40,421 bases of DNA from JAVXTH01 sp036642795 (GCA_036642795.1 JAVXTH010000012.1:1-40421); one strand, 5' to 3'; positions 26,429 to 35,749 are shown, numbered from the stretch's first letter. Notes: generated from the letters alone by a model not told the origin. Made by a program: numbers and translations.

Positions 26429-27856
26429 TTAAGATTCATTTTTTTGTTGTGACTGTTTTAATTTTTCTCTGATAAAGATCATTTTAAAATCATGAGCATT
26501 AAAAGGTAATAAAGGATAGAGATAACTTGTTTTTGAAATTGTTCTATTTTGATAAAGTAGACATCCTAAAAAGATCAATGTAATCACAAATCCAATTTTA
26601 TTAAACAAGGCAATCATAATTAAAAATAAGACCCGCATAAATTTAATCGCATAACCTAATTCATAACTTGGTTGAGTGAAGTTAGCCAAAGCAACAAATG
26701 CCATGTATAAGATAACTTCAGGGGCAAACCAACCAGCTGCTACCGCAAAGTCACCCAGGATTAAAGCACCGATAATACTAAAGGAACTATTAAGTGAACT
26801 CGGTGTATTTAAGGAAGCCATTTTTAAGGCATCAATACCAAATTCAAGGATTAAAAACTGATAAATAATACCTACTTTCCCATTATCATTAATTGCGATA
26901 AAAGCTAAAAAAGTAGGTAATAAATCTGGATTCGCATTTAATAAATAAAAAACTGGGGTAATAAAAAGCGTTAATAAAAAAACTAAGATACGAACCAAAC
27001 GCATATAAGTACCGGTAAATGGTGGTAAATAATAATCTTGTGCTTCTTGGACAAAATCAAAAAAAGTTGTTGGTAAGATAATAATCGATGGTGAATTATC
27101 AATGATTAAAATAATCTTTCCTTCTAATATATTACTAGCAGCACTATCCGGTCGCTCACTGTAGCGCACTTTAGGAAAAGGATTATACCATTTATGATCC
27201 ACTAAAGCCTCACACAAGCTCTCTTGGCCCATGCTTAATGCATTCACATCAATCTGTTTTAATCGCTGTTGAAGAATACTTAATAAAGTGTGATCTACTT
27301 TCGTATCCAAATAAGCAAACACAATATCCGTTTTACTCAGATTCCCTACCGCGTGATATTCCATTCTTAAATGAGGATCACGAATTCTACGCCGAATTAG
27401 CGCCGTATTAAAAATAATTGTTTCGACAAAACCATCGCGACTTCCTCGTAATACCTTATCATCTTCCGGCTCACTCATTCCTCTGGTTGGATAAGTTCTA
27501 GCATCAACCATAATAACCTGATTAAAGCTACCTACAACCATCGCAATCGACCCGGATAATACTTTTGTGACAATATCATTAACATCGCATAAGACATCAA
27601 CTTCAACATATGGAATTAAGTGATTCGAAAACATTTGAGCATTTTCTTGTTGTCTTAAAGTATCAATCGGTTGTTTTAATAAAAATGACATAATTCGCTC
27701 CATGATATCATCTTTCACAAAGCCATCAATAAAATAGAAATTAAAGATATAATCTTCTACTCGACATTCTTTATTTATTACATCAAAGTTATCTTTAACA
27801 TATAATAATTGATCTAATAATAAAACATTATCTTTATGACAAAAATTAAGATTCAT
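26429..27856 (-). CDS. spoVAF: Spore germination-type membrane protein SpoVAF (GerA family)
   Basis: The 475-aa protein has an N-terminal soluble GerAA/SpoVAF domain with DARTYPTRGMSEPEDDKVLRG and SRDGFVETIIFNTALIRRRI, then KWYNPFPKVRYSERPDSAA and LEGKIILIIDNSPSIIILP, then about five membrane segments (from about residue 285). These stretches match SpoVAF better than the nutrient-receptor A subunits. SpoVAF sits in the spore inner membrane and helps germination signals propagate. It is good evidence that the organism makes spores. No other spoVA genes are beside it, so it stands outside the usual spoVA operon. Confidence 0.88.
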   Translation of the reverse strand: MNLNFCHKDNVLLLDQLLYVKDNFDVINKECRVEDYIFNFYFIDGFVKDDIMERIMSFLLKQPIDTLRQQENAQMFSNHLIPYVEVDVLCDVNDIVTKVLSGSIAMVVGSFNQVIMVDARTYPTRGMSEPEDDKVLRGSRDGFVETIIFNTALIRRRIRDPHLRMEYHAVGNLSKTDIVFAYLDTKVDHTLLSILQQRLKQIDVNALSMGQESLCEALVDHKWYNPFPKVRYSERPDSAASNILEGKIILIIDNSPSIIILPTTFFDFVQEAQDYYLPPFTGTYMRLVRILVFLLTLFITPVFYLLNANPDLLPTFLAFIAINDNGKVGIIYQFLILEFGIDALKMASLNTPSSLNSSFSIIGALILGDFAVAAGWFAPEVILYMAFVALANFTQPSYELGYAIKFMRVLFLIMIALFNKIGFVITLIFLGCLLYQNRTISKTSYLYPLLPFNAHDFKMIFIREKLKQSQQKNES

Positions 27857-27906
27857 AAGTTCACCTCAATTTAAGGATGCCTTATGAATCTTGTTTTATA
27901 CTACTT

Positions 27907-30609
27907 CTATAATAATTCTCCATATTTCTTAATATATAATTTCTTCATTAAAGTTGCCAAAGAAATATAAAGTACAATAATCACAAACAAATAAGCAAAA
28001 TAAATAAGTGGTGGTGCAATTAAATTAAAATATCCTGCCATTGGTGAATAAGGAATCATGGTTAGAACAATAATGCCAAGGCATGTCATACATGTAAGTG
28101 GTGCACTTGCTCTTGATTGAAGAAAAGGAATCTTTTCACTTCGTATCATATGAATCACAAGCGTTTGTGACCACATTGATTCAATAAACCAGCCTGTTTG
28201 AAATAACATCATAAAGCCTAATTGAGAGGAAGCATCCAGGGTTGCATAACTACCATGAAATACTTGAGGGCAGATGACAAAGAACATGATCAAGTAAGTC
28301 ATAATATCAAAGACACTGGAAGTAGGTCCAATCCAGATCATAAACTTGCCAACACTCTTGGCATTCCATGCTTTTGGTTCTTTAATAAATTCCTCATCTA
28401 CATGATCCCATGGAATCGCAACACAACTCAAATCATAGATAAGATTTAATAGAATTAATTGAATTGGCATCATTGGTAGAAATGGCAACATTGCACTTGC
28501 GATTAAAACACTGAACATATTCCCAAAGTTACTACTTGCCGTCATCTTGATATATTTAATCATATTGGCATAGGTTTTTCGACCTTCAATAATGCCATCT
28601 TTTAATACATTCAAATCCTTTTCTAATAAAATAATATCGGCTGCTTCTTTCGCAATATCAACGGCAGTATCCACACTGATCCCTACATCCGACATCTTAA
28701 GTGCCGGTGCATCGTTTATCCCATCTCCCATATAACCAACGACATGGCCATTATCACGAATTTGTTTCACAATCCGACTTTTTTGATCTGGAGATAGTTT
28801 CGCAAAGACATGCGTTGATTCCACTTTTTTACTCAGTTCTTCATCACTCATAAGTTCAATATCACTACCTTGAAGAATATTTGATGAAGAAAGCCCTACT
28901 TGAGTCGCAATCGCTTTGGTTACAATCGCATTGTCACCTGTTAATATCTTCACATCTACGCCATAAGAAAACAAACTTTGAATTGCTTTTTTTGTCGATG
29001 CTTTCGGTGGATCAAGAAACGTAAGATATCCCATTAATACCATATCTGCTTCATCTTCAACGGAAAAGGTTTCCACATCATGAGGATTACTTTTTTGGGC
29101 AACCCCAATCACTCGCATTCCTTGTTCATTATAATTCCCTACGGTTTTCATTATTTCCGCAATAATTTCTTTCGTAAGTTTCATCACTTTTCCATGATAT
29201 TCAACATTACTACAAATTGAAATGATTTCTTCAATTGCTCCCTTGCTGATCATTTGGGTTTTCCCAGCTTTGTCTTTCACAACCACACTCATTCTTTTTC
29301 TTTGAAAATCGAATGGGATTTCATCTACTTTCGTAAATAATTGATCAATATCTTTTAGAACAGGTTCCTTTACACTATATTCAAATGTCTTTTCAATGAT
29401 TGATTTATCCATTAAATTCTTTAAACCGGTTTGATAATAACTATTTAAAAAGGCATGACGTAAAACCCGAGCATCGCTATTTCCACTCACATCCAAGTGA
29501 TATTCTAAGACAACACAATCTTGTGTTAAGGTTCCAGTTTTATCGGTACATAGAATATCCATAGCACCAAGGTTTTGAATGGAATTGACTTTCTTCACGA
29601 TTGTTTTTTTCTTGGCCAGACTCATTGCCCCTTTTGAAAGACAACTACTAACAATCATCGGTAACATTTCTGGGGTTAAACCAACCGCAATGCTAATCGC
29701 AAAGAGAAAAGCATCCAGCCAATCCCCTTTGGTTAAACCATTCACAAAGAATACAATGGGTACCATGATTAACATAAAACGAATTAAAACAAATGATACA
29801 TCGTTGACGCCATATTCAAAACTTGTCGGTTGTTCCTTTTCATTTAGTTTTGATGCGATTTGACCAAATAAAGTATGATCGCCAACGACGATAACAATTG
29901 CTTTTCCACTTCCACTAATTACATTTGATCCCATAAAAGCTAGATTGCTTTGATCACTTATATTTTTCTCTTGGCTACAGATTTCAGCGTTTTTTTCAAT
30001 TGGTTCACTTTCACCACTAAGTGAAGATTGTGAAATAAATAAGTCCTTCGCAAAGACAATTCTTACATCAGCAGGAATTAGATCACCAGCCGATAAATGA
30101 ATCATATCCCCTACAACTACTTCATCCAAAGGAATTTCCATCAACTGATGATTACGTTCCACACAGGTTGTAGTTTCAACCATTTCACTTAGTTTTTCAG
30201 CTGCATGATTACTCTTTGCTTCTTGAATGAAACGTAAAAGTCCACTGATCAGTACCATAATGATAATGATAAAAACCGTAATTGGATTTTCTTCCCCTTT
30301 TGGTGCCATGACAACATCACTTATATACGATACCAACGCTAAAACAATTAGAATAATTGTAAAAGGATTGATAAAAGCTTTCATTATTCGCTTTATAATC
30401 GATGGTGTTGCATATTTGGTTATAACATTAACGCCATATTCTTCTTTGTTTTCATGAAGAATACTTTCAGAATCAATCCCATGATTGCTTGTATGATATT
30501 GAGGATAGATCCTTTCATCACTTACAAGTGATGCATTTAAAAGCCTTTCTTTTTCTTTGTTTTGTATTTCTTTTATCTTTTGATTCAAGTTACGATTTCG
30601 ATTCATCAT
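27907..30609 (-). CDS. mgtA: Magnesium-transporting P-type ATPase (MgtA/MgtB, P3B)
   Basis: The 900-aa protein is full length. It has membrane pairs at about 77-125, the actuator loop with LSGES (197-201), the phosphorylation site D356 in DKTGTLT, the hinge GDGINDAPALKMSDVGISVD, and six C-terminal membrane segments. MgtA-type residues such as NPFT near the first helix and MIPYSPMAGYF near the end fit Mg2+ import. AAGGAGG lies 7 nt before the ATG. Control by the M-box riboswitch and terminator upstream confirms the Mg2+ role. A 30-codon ORF lies between the riboswitch terminator and this gene. Confidence 0.96.
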   Translation of the reverse strand: MMNRNRNLNQKIKEIQNKEKERLLNASLVSDERIYPQYHTSNHGIDSESILHENKEEYGVNVITKYATPSIIKRIMKAFINPFTIILIVLALVSYISDVVMAPKGEENPITVFIIIIMVLISGLLRFIQEAKSNHAAEKLSEMVETTTCVERNHQLMEIPLDEVVVGDMIHLSAGDLIPADVRIVFAKDLFISQSSLSGESEPIEKNAEICSQEKNISDQSNLAFMGSNVISGSGKAIVIVVGDHTLFGQIASKLNEKEQPTSFEYGVNDVSFVLIRFMLIMVPIVFFVNGLTKGDWLDAFLFAISIAVGLTPEMLPMIVSSCLSKGAMSLAKKKTIVKKVNSIQNLGAMDILCTDKTGTLTQDCVVLEYHLDVSGNSDARVLRHAFLNSYYQTGLKNLMDKSIIEKTFEYSVKEPVLKDIDQLFTKVDEIPFDFQRKRMSVVVKDKAGKTQMISKGAIEEIISICSNVEYHGKVMKLTKEIIAEIMKTVGNYNEQGMRVIGVAQKSNPHDVETFSVEDEADMVLMGYLTFLDPPKASTKKAIQSLFSYGVDVKILTGDNAIVTKAIATQVGLSSSNILQGSDIELMSDEELSKKVESTHVFAKLSPDQKSRIVKQIRDNGHVVGYMGDGINDAPALKMSDVGISVDTAVDIAKEAADIILLEKDLNVLKDGIIEGRKTYANMIKYIKMTASSNFGNMFSVLIASAMLPFLPMMPIQLILLNLIYDLSCVAIPWDHVDEEFIKEPKAWNAKSVGKFMIWIGPTSSVFDIMTYLIMFFVICPQVFHGSYATLDASSQLGFMMLFQTGWFIESMWSQTLVIHMIRSEKIPFLQSRASAPLTCMTCLGIIVLTMIPYSPMAGYFNLIAPPLIYFAYLFVIIVLYISLATLMKKLYIKKYGELL

Positions 30610-30691
30610 TTTCTTACCTCCTTGATTAAATCAGGATGTAATATCAGATGATTAGCGTAAAGCATACTATTTATTTATTAAATGAATGGCA

Positions 30692-30784
30692 TCACAAAAA
30701 CAGATGATTAAGTTCATCGTTTTCTACCCTTACAATATCTACTAATACCACATCAATGCTACTTCGCGATGGTAAATCATCCAT
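30692..30784 (-). CDS. Possible 30-codon leader ORF between the M-box and mgtA
   Basis: ATG at 30784 to TGA at 30692 on the minus strand, with GAGGTGG 6 nt before the ATG, one of the better RBSs in the window. The product is MDDLPSRSSIDVVLVDIV followed by RVENDELNHLFL: acidic, with no membrane helix. It would only be transcribed when the M-box terminator is read through, so it is coregulated with mgtA. It may be a regulatory leader peptide or a small partner, or a chance ORF. Confidence 0.45.
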   Translation of the reverse strand: MDDLPSRSSIDVVLVDIVRVENDELNHLFL

Positions 30785-30825
30785 TTTGTGCCACCTCTTT
30801 TCTTATGAATGTTGCTGACAAAAAA

Positions 30826-30856
30826 TAAAAAAATCTCATATAAAGTACATGAGATT
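30826..30856 (-). terminator. Terminator of the M-box expression platform
   Basis: AATCTCAT (30849-30856, minus reading) pairs with ATGAGATT (30832-30839), with extra inner pairs, followed by seven T. It lies between the M-box aptamer and mgtA. In M-box RNAs this hairpin forms when Mg2+ is bound and stops mgtA transcription. Confidence 0.88.
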
Positions 30857-30884
30857 GGCTTAAACACGGCTTACTAAAAAAAGT

Positions 30885-31045
30885 AATATATTAAACGTTC
30901 AAGCTTTAGCATCATAAGGCAATGAAACTACATTATTCTACACCTTGTTGTCGATGTAAACTTTTCAAACCTTCTCGAAGTGTCTCCACTTCTTCGCGGC
31001 AGTAGTCCGTATCCTTATGGTAGCCTCACCTACCTATTTTTTTGT
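30885..31045 (-). ncRNA. M-box (ykoK) magnesium riboswitch
   Basis: On the minus strand the leader carries the M-box landmarks in order: AGGTGAGGCTACC (start near 31030), then CATAAGGATACGG, then CTACTGCC, a hairpin around GAAGTGGAGACACTTC, and at the 3' side CCTTATGATGCTAAAGC (30903-30919) followed by TTGAACG. CATAAGG and CCTTATG pair as the long helix expected for this class. The element folds with bound Mg2+ and drives the terminator at 30826-30856. It controls the Mg2+ ATPase downstream. Exact ends are approximate. Confidence 0.92.
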
Positions 31046-31053
31046 CCTTAGTT

Positions 31054-31082
31054 ATTTTTGCACTCAATTCATCATTTGTCAA
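31054..31082 (-). promoter_or_regulatory. Promoter of the M-box/mgtA transcript
   Basis: A perfect TTGACA (31077-31082) is followed by 17 nt and AAAAAT (31054-31059) as a weak -10. Transcription would start just before the M-box. It lies back-to-back with the guaA promoter. Confidence 0.6.
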
Positions 31083-31105
31083 TTTTTTTATGAAAAAAGT
31101 TAATA

Positions 31106-31134
31106 TTGTGATAAACTAGTACTGTATTTATATA
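31106..31134 (+). promoter_or_regulatory. Promoter of guaA
   Basis: TTGTGA (31106-31111), a 17-nt spacer and TATATA (31129-31134) lie about 20 nt before the guaA ATG. The implied leader is very short and I see no riboswitch in it. Confidence 0.5.
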
Positions 31135-31154
31135 GAATAGAAGAGGAGATCAAT

Positions 31155-32444
31155 ATGAAACAAGACATGATTGTAATATTAGATTTAGGTAGTGATGAAA
31201 ACACAACCCTCGCAAGAGAAATTCGTAGTTTAGGTGTTTACTCAGAAATTTATCCTCATGATATTTCATTCGACGCATTAAATAATTTATCGAACGTAAA
31301 AGGTATTATCTTAAATGGTGGAAGTTATCGTCATGTTGATGGAAAAGATATTGATATTAATCCCGATATTTATAATGCAAATTATCCAATGATTGCGATT
31401 GATCATAACTTAGCAAAATGTCCTAAATTAGCTCAATGGCCCAACCAAGAAGAATTAAAAGCTTTTGTATTTGAAACATGTAAAGCAGAAGCAAATTGGA
31501 ATATGAAGAATTTTATCGCGGATCAAATCGAATTAATTCAAGATCAAGTAAAAGATCATAAGATTCTTTTAGCTTTATCCGGTGGAGTTGATTCTAGTGT
31601 TGTTGCTGCTTTGTTACTTAAAGCAATTGGTTCACAATTAGTATGTGTTCATGTCAATCATGGATTAATGAGAAAAGGTGAATCCGAGAGTGTCATTGAA
31701 GTATTTAAGAATCAAATGAAAGCTAACTTAGTTTATGTCGATGCAACCGATCGTTTTTTAACGAAACTTACAAATGTGAGTGAACCGGAAACAAAACGTA
31801 AAATCATCGGTGCTGAATTTATTCGTGTCTTTGAAGAAGAAGCTAGAAAACTAGAAGGCATTGATTATTTAGCCCAAGGTACCATTTATCCAGATATTGT
31901 TGAGAGTGGTACAAAAACCGCAAAAGTCGTAAAATCTCATCATAACGTTGGTGGTCTTCCGGAAGATATGCAATTTCAATTAATTGAGCCACTTCGTCAG
32001 TTATTCAAAGATGAAGTAAGAGCCTGTGGTGTAGAATTAGGTTTACCTCATGATATGGTTTATCGTCAACCCTTCCCAGGTCCTGGCTTAGGTGTTCGCT
32101 GCCTTGGTGCTATCACAAAAGAAAGACTGGAAGCAGTACGTGAATCCGATGCTATTTTAAGAGAAGAATTCGAGATTGCTGGTCTTGATCAAAAAGTATG
32201 GCAATATTTCACCGTTGTCCCTGATTTTAAATCCGTTGGTGTAAAAGATAATGCTCGTTGTTTTGAATACCCAGTTATCTTAAGAGCAGTTAATACAATT
32301 GATGCGATGAGTGCTACCATTGAAACCATTGATTGGCCAATCTTAATAAAGATTACGGATCGTATCTTAAAAGAAGTTAAAAATGTAAATCGTGTATGTT
32401 ATGATTTATCTCCTAAACCTTGTGCAACCATTGAATGGGAATAG
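31155..32444 (+). CDS. guaA: GMP synthase with a truncated, active-site-less glutaminase domain
   Basis: The ATP-pyrophosphatase and dimerisation domains are intact (SGGVDSS at 142-148; RQPFPGPGLGVRCLG; C-terminal LSPKPCATIEWE) and should convert XMP to GMP. The protein is only 429 aa, against about 510-525 for the family. The N-terminal class I glutaminase domain starts normally (ILDLGSDENTTLAREIRSLGVYSEIYPHDIS ... IILNGG, given here in parts) but where the nucleophile motif GICYGMQ should be it reads MIAIDHN (79-85). About 90 residues including the later His and Glu are missing before FVFETCKAEANW. It probably uses free ammonia or a separate glutaminase subunit. The start has GAGGAG about 7 nt upstream. 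The frame is clean, so this is not a sequencing frameshift. Confidence 0.93.
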   Translation: MKQDMIVILDLGSDENTTLAREIRSLGVYSEIYPHDISFDALNNLSNVKGIILNGGSYRHVDGKDIDINPDIYNANYPMIAIDHNLAKCPKLAQWPNQEELKAFVFETCKAEANWNMKNFIADQIELIQDQVKDHKILLALSGGVDSSVVAALLLKAIGSQLVCVHVNHGLMRKGESESVIEVFKNQMKANLVYVDATDRFLTKLTNVSEPETKRKIIGAEFIRVFEEEARKLEGIDYLAQGTIYPDIVESGTKTAKVVKSHHNVGGLPEDMQFQLIEPLRQLFKDEVRACGVELGLPHDMVYRQPFPGPGLGVRCLGAITKERLEAVRESDAILREEFEIAGLDQKVWQYFTVVPDFKSVGVKDNARCFEYPVILRAVNTIDAMSATIETIDWPILIKITDRILKEVKNVNRVCYDLSPKPCATIEWE

Positions 32445-32451
32445 ATAAGTA

Positions 32452-32484
32452 AAGTCCATAGAACCTTGTTCTACGGACTTTTTC
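32452..32484 (+). terminator. Intrinsic terminator of guaA
   Basis: AAGTCC-A-TAGAAC pairs with GTTCTA-C-GGACTT (32452-32480), followed by a T-rich run on the plus strand, 8 nt after the stop. Confidence 0.88.
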
Positions 32485-32550
32485 TTTTGCTTTGAATACA
32501 AATAATAACTTTAAAATGTTAAGTAAAATAAAGGTATAAATAGGAAAATG

Positions 32551-32583
32551 AAAAAAGCAGTTGTTTTATAAAGAACAACTGCT
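32551..32583 (-). terminator. Intrinsic terminator of the adenine deaminase operon
   Basis: AGCAGTTGTT and its complement (32556-32565, 32574-32583) form a 10-bp stem with an 8-nt loop, followed by T6 on the minus strand. Confidence 0.88.
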
Positions 32584-32602
32584 CGATAAACTGGAATCTA
32601 TC

Positions 32603-34378
32603 TTATGCAAATAATGGAATTATATTTTTAGTACTTACATCAATTAAACCTAAATCCGACATCTTCGCATTTGGTACGACTGGTAAAGCAAGTGTTACAA
32701 TGCGTAGTAATGGATTCTCTAATTCAATCAAACCAAGGGCATTGATTGCTTTCTTCATTTGGCTATTATCAATGGCTAATGTTTCTGCTGGTTTAAGTGA
32801 AATTAATCCAGCAAGTCCTAATTCTAAGGTATGAAGTATTTCATGATCCTTAACCGCACACATGCCACCGCCTACGCGTTTTATTTCATTGGCAGCAATT
32901 AATGCATTCTCTGCCGTATCATAAACTACGGTAAGATTATGAGAGTCATGTGATACGGTAGATACAAGTGCTCCACAATTTGTTCCAAAACCACGAACTA
33001 AACCAAGGGCAATGTTATTGTTACCAACATAACGATTTACAACCGCTACGAATTTTAAATCTGAATCACCAGAGATATCTAAATAACCATCTTTCACTGG
33101 TATTTCTTCACAAACTGCATCGGTAGATGAGAATAAAAGATTCTCATATTTCATAAGATTAACTTTTATGGTACCATTTTGAATTGGTGCTTTAATCTTA
33201 AAGTCTTCAACCGATAATTCTTTAATATGAACTGAATTACGAGTTTCAATCTCATATGTTTTATCTTCAATTTTAGTTAATAATACACCATCTTGCGCTA
33301 CTAAATTTCCTTCAAAGAAAACATGACTTGGTTTTAGTTGTTTTAAATCATCAACTAATAACATATCCGCAATATAACCAGGTGCAATTGCTCCTAAGTT
33401 CTCTGCTTTAATTTCCCTTGCGGTATTTAAAGTAGCACTCTTAATCGCATCAATTTCATTCATACCATGTTTAATCGCATTACGAACAACATCATTCATA
33501 TGACCTAAATGTAAAATCTCATCAGCTTCACGATCATCCGTACAGAAACATAAATGATCAAAATAACGACAATGTTTTACACCTTCCCAAATATCCGCAA
33601 CGTTTTTTGTGATTGAACTATCACGAGAATCAACAAACATACCATTGCGTAGTTTTTCAATGCCTTCTTGAGCACTTCTTGATTCATGACAAGTGGTAGG
33701 TCCTCCACAAATATAAGCAGATAAATCACGATCAAATAAGAAAGGCGCATGACCTTGAATATAGATACCTTTATCACGGGCTACTTGTAAGATATCCATC
33801 ATTCTTTGTTCTCCATGAATCACGGCTAAGTAATCCATAACTTCCGCAAGTCCGATGACACGTGGAAGTGATGCCAATTCTTCAATCTGTGCTGCTAGAA
33901 AATCAGCACCAGCATTCTCTTTACCAGGAACACTTGGAACACAACTTGGAATATCAATATATTGGCGCATTGGTAAACCATCGGCATTATCATGCATGTA
34001 TTTAACCCCTTCTACACCATAAACATTACCAATTTCATGAGGATCGGTTACAACCGTTGTCGTGCCACTCACTAAGACTGCCTTCGCAAAATTGCGAGGT
34101 GTCATCATTGAACTTTCAATATGAATATGGGCATCGATTAAACCGGGAATTAAATATTTACCTTTCGCATCAATTACTTGTTTTGCTTGATCTAAATTGA
34201 TAGTTAAATCTTTATATTCCACATGGGCAATCGTGTTACCACATACAAATACATTGACTGGATAGATTTCACCGGTAATCACATTGACCAGTTGCGCATT
34301 TTTAATTAATAAATCACTTTTTTCAACTCCATAAGCTACTTTTAATAATCGTTGTTTATCTTGAGGTTCGATTCTCAT
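32603..34378 (-). CDS. ade: Adenine deaminase
   Basis: The 591-aa amidohydrolase-fold enzyme converts adenine to hypoxanthine and ammonia. It has the metal motif PGLIDAHIHIESSMMTP (H84, H86, E88), TDPHEIGNVYG, the later GHAPF and CTDDREADE metal ligands, and the C-terminal family region with GFGTNCGALVSTVSHDSHN and KRVGGGMCAV. AAGGAGG lies about 7 nt before the ATG. It follows the purine permease gene at 39 nt with a hairpin between, so both belong to the riboswitch-controlled purine salvage unit. Confidence 0.96.
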   Translation of the reverse strand: MRIEPQDKQRLLKVAYGVEKSDLLIKNAQLVNVITGEIYPVNVFVCGNTIAHVEYKDLTINLDQAKQVIDAKGKYLIPGLIDAHIHIESSMMTPRNFAKAVLVSGTTTVVTDPHEIGNVYGVEGVKYMHDNADGLPMRQYIDIPSCVPSVPGKENAGADFLAAQIEELASLPRVIGLAEVMDYLAVIHGEQRMMDILQVARDKGIYIQGHAPFLFDRDLSAYICGGPTTCHESRSAQEGIEKLRNGMFVDSRDSSITKNVADIWEGVKHCRYFDHLCFCTDDREADEILHLGHMNDVVRNAIKHGMNEIDAIKSATLNTAREIKAENLGAIAPGYIADMLLVDDLKQLKPSHVFFEGNLVAQDGVLLTKIEDKTYEIETRNSVHIKELSVEDFKIKAPIQNGTIKVNLMKYENLLFSSTDAVCEEIPVKDGYLDISGDSDLKFVAVVNRYVGNNNIALGLVRGFGTNCGALVSTVSHDSHNLTVVYDTAENALIAANEIKRVGGGMCAVKDHEILHTLELGLAGLISLKPAETLAIDNSQMKKAINALGLIELENPLLRIVTLALPVVPNAKMSDLGLIDVSTKNIIPLFA

Positions 34379-34395
34379 ATGTTTTCCTCCTTTTG

Positions 34396-34413
34396 AAAAA
34401 GGGCATAAGCCCT
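34396..34413 (-). terminator. Weak intercistronic terminator or attenuator between permease and ade
   Basis: AGGGC, a 4-nt loop and GCCCT followed by T5 on the minus strand lie between the permease stop and the ade RBS. The short stem suggests partial termination that lowers ade relative to the permease. Confidence 0.55.
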
Positions 34414-34417
34414 CTTC

Positions 34418-35749
34418 TTAACTAAATATGAAATATAATACTAAAGGTATTGCTAGGATATACATAGCAGGATGTACTTCTTTATATTTACCTGTGCATG
34501 TTTTAATTAATACATAAGCAACGATACCAGCCGAGATACCACTTGCGATGGATCCAGTAAAGATGGTAAACATAATCATTACAAATGGACCAAAGGCTTC
34601 ACTGAAATCATCAAAGTTAATATTTCTAAAGTCTTGGATCATTAAGAAACCAACAAAGATTAAAGCAGGACCTGTTGCTGCATTGGGAATCATTAATACA
34701 AGTGGTGATAAGAACACCATGCATAAGAAACAAATACCAACTACGATACTTGTAAAGCCGGTTCTTCCACCCGCTTCAACTCCAGCACTTGATTCAACAA
34801 AGGTTGTAATAGTTGTATTACCAGTACATGCTCCTACGCATGTTCCTACAGCATCCACTAAGAAAGGACGTTCAATTCCTGGTAGATTACCATCTTCATC
34901 TAACATTTTTGCTTTTCCACCAACACCTAAAACCGTTCCAAGAGTTGAAAAGAAATCTCCAACAAAGGCAATGAACATTAAGATAACACCTTCAAATGTT
35001 GCTACATGAGCAAAATCAAAGTTCATTACTACATTACCAACTTCCGCAAATTCTGGAATTTTAAAGAATTGTGTAGGTACTTGTGTAACTCCAAAAGGAA
35101 TTCCTAAAATGGTAATCGCTACGATTCCATAAAGAATTGCTCCTTTTACTTTATAAGCTGTTAATACCGCAATAATGATTAAGCCGACAATCGCAAGAAT
35201 AACCGCAGGTTGCGTAAAATCACCCATTCCGATACCATTCGTAAAGTTACCAATTCCAGTATTTTTAAAGCCTAAGTAAGCAATAAAGAAACCAATTGCT
35301 GTTCCGATTGCTATTTTTATATTCTTTGGAATCATCCTTACAATTAAATCTCGAACTCCAAAGACTGAGAGTGCTAAGAAAACTAATCCTGAAATTAAAA
35401 CCATTGACATGATGGAACCAAAGCTTAATTCCCCAGCTTGTAGTAAAGCACCAAACATGAAGTTACTTCCCATACCAGTCGCAAGGGCAAATGGCAAGTT
35501 AGCATATAATGCCATAAAGAATGTAATCAGTGCACTGACAATTGCACAAACGACAACGATGGCTTCTTTTGAGATTAAAACCCCATTAATATCGATCATA
35601 CTAGGCGTGTTACCAAATCCGACAATTGCACTAGGTTGAACAACTAAGACATAAGCCATTGTCATAAAAGTTGTAAGACCAGCTACAATTTCAGTTTTTA
35701 AATTTGTTTTACGTTCTTCAAATTTAAAAAATTGAGCAATTTTATTCAT
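34418..35749 (-). CDS. pbuG: NCS2-family purine permease (AzgA/PbuG type: guanine/hypoxanthine/adenine)
   Basis: The start at 35749 is chosen because GGAGG lies 6 nt upstream; the reading from 35782 precedes that RBS. The 443-aa protein has about 12-13 membrane segments and AzgA-type signatures: NLKTEIVAGLTTFMTMAYVL near the start, ATGMGSNFMF (the NCS2 helix 3 region), and the TTITTFVESSAGVEAGGRTG segment. The family imports purine bases with protons. The guanine-class riboswitch in its leader supports guanine or hypoxanthine as substrate. Xanthine/uracil transport is less likely given the AzgA-type sequence. Confidence 0.92.
   Translation of the reverse strand: MNKIAQFFKFEERKTNLKTEIVAGLTTFMTMAYVLVVQPSAIVGFGNTPSMIDINGVLISKEAIVVVCAIVSALITFFMALYANLPFALATGMGSNFMFGALLQAGELSFGSIMSMVLISGLVFLALSVFGVRDLIVRMIPKNIKIAIGTAIGFFIAYLGFKNTGIGNFTNGIGMGDFTQPAVILAIVGLIIIAVLTAYKVKGAILYGIVAITILGIPFGVTQVPTQFFKIPEFAEVGNVVMNFDFAHVATFEGVILMFIAFVGDFFSTLGTVLGVGGKAKMLDEDGNLPGIERPFLVDAVGTCVGACTGNTTITTFVESSAGVEAGGRTGFTSIVVGICFLCMVFLSPLVLMIPNAATGPALIFVGFLMIQDFRNINFDDFSEAFGPFVMIMFTIFTGSIASGISAGIVAYVLIKTCTGKYKEVHPAMYILAIPLVLYFIFS

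Noticed and set aside
34548..35009. 153-codon plus-strand ORF inside the purine permease
   Set aside because: It is antisense to a clear NCS2 gene, with no RBS and low-complexity composition.
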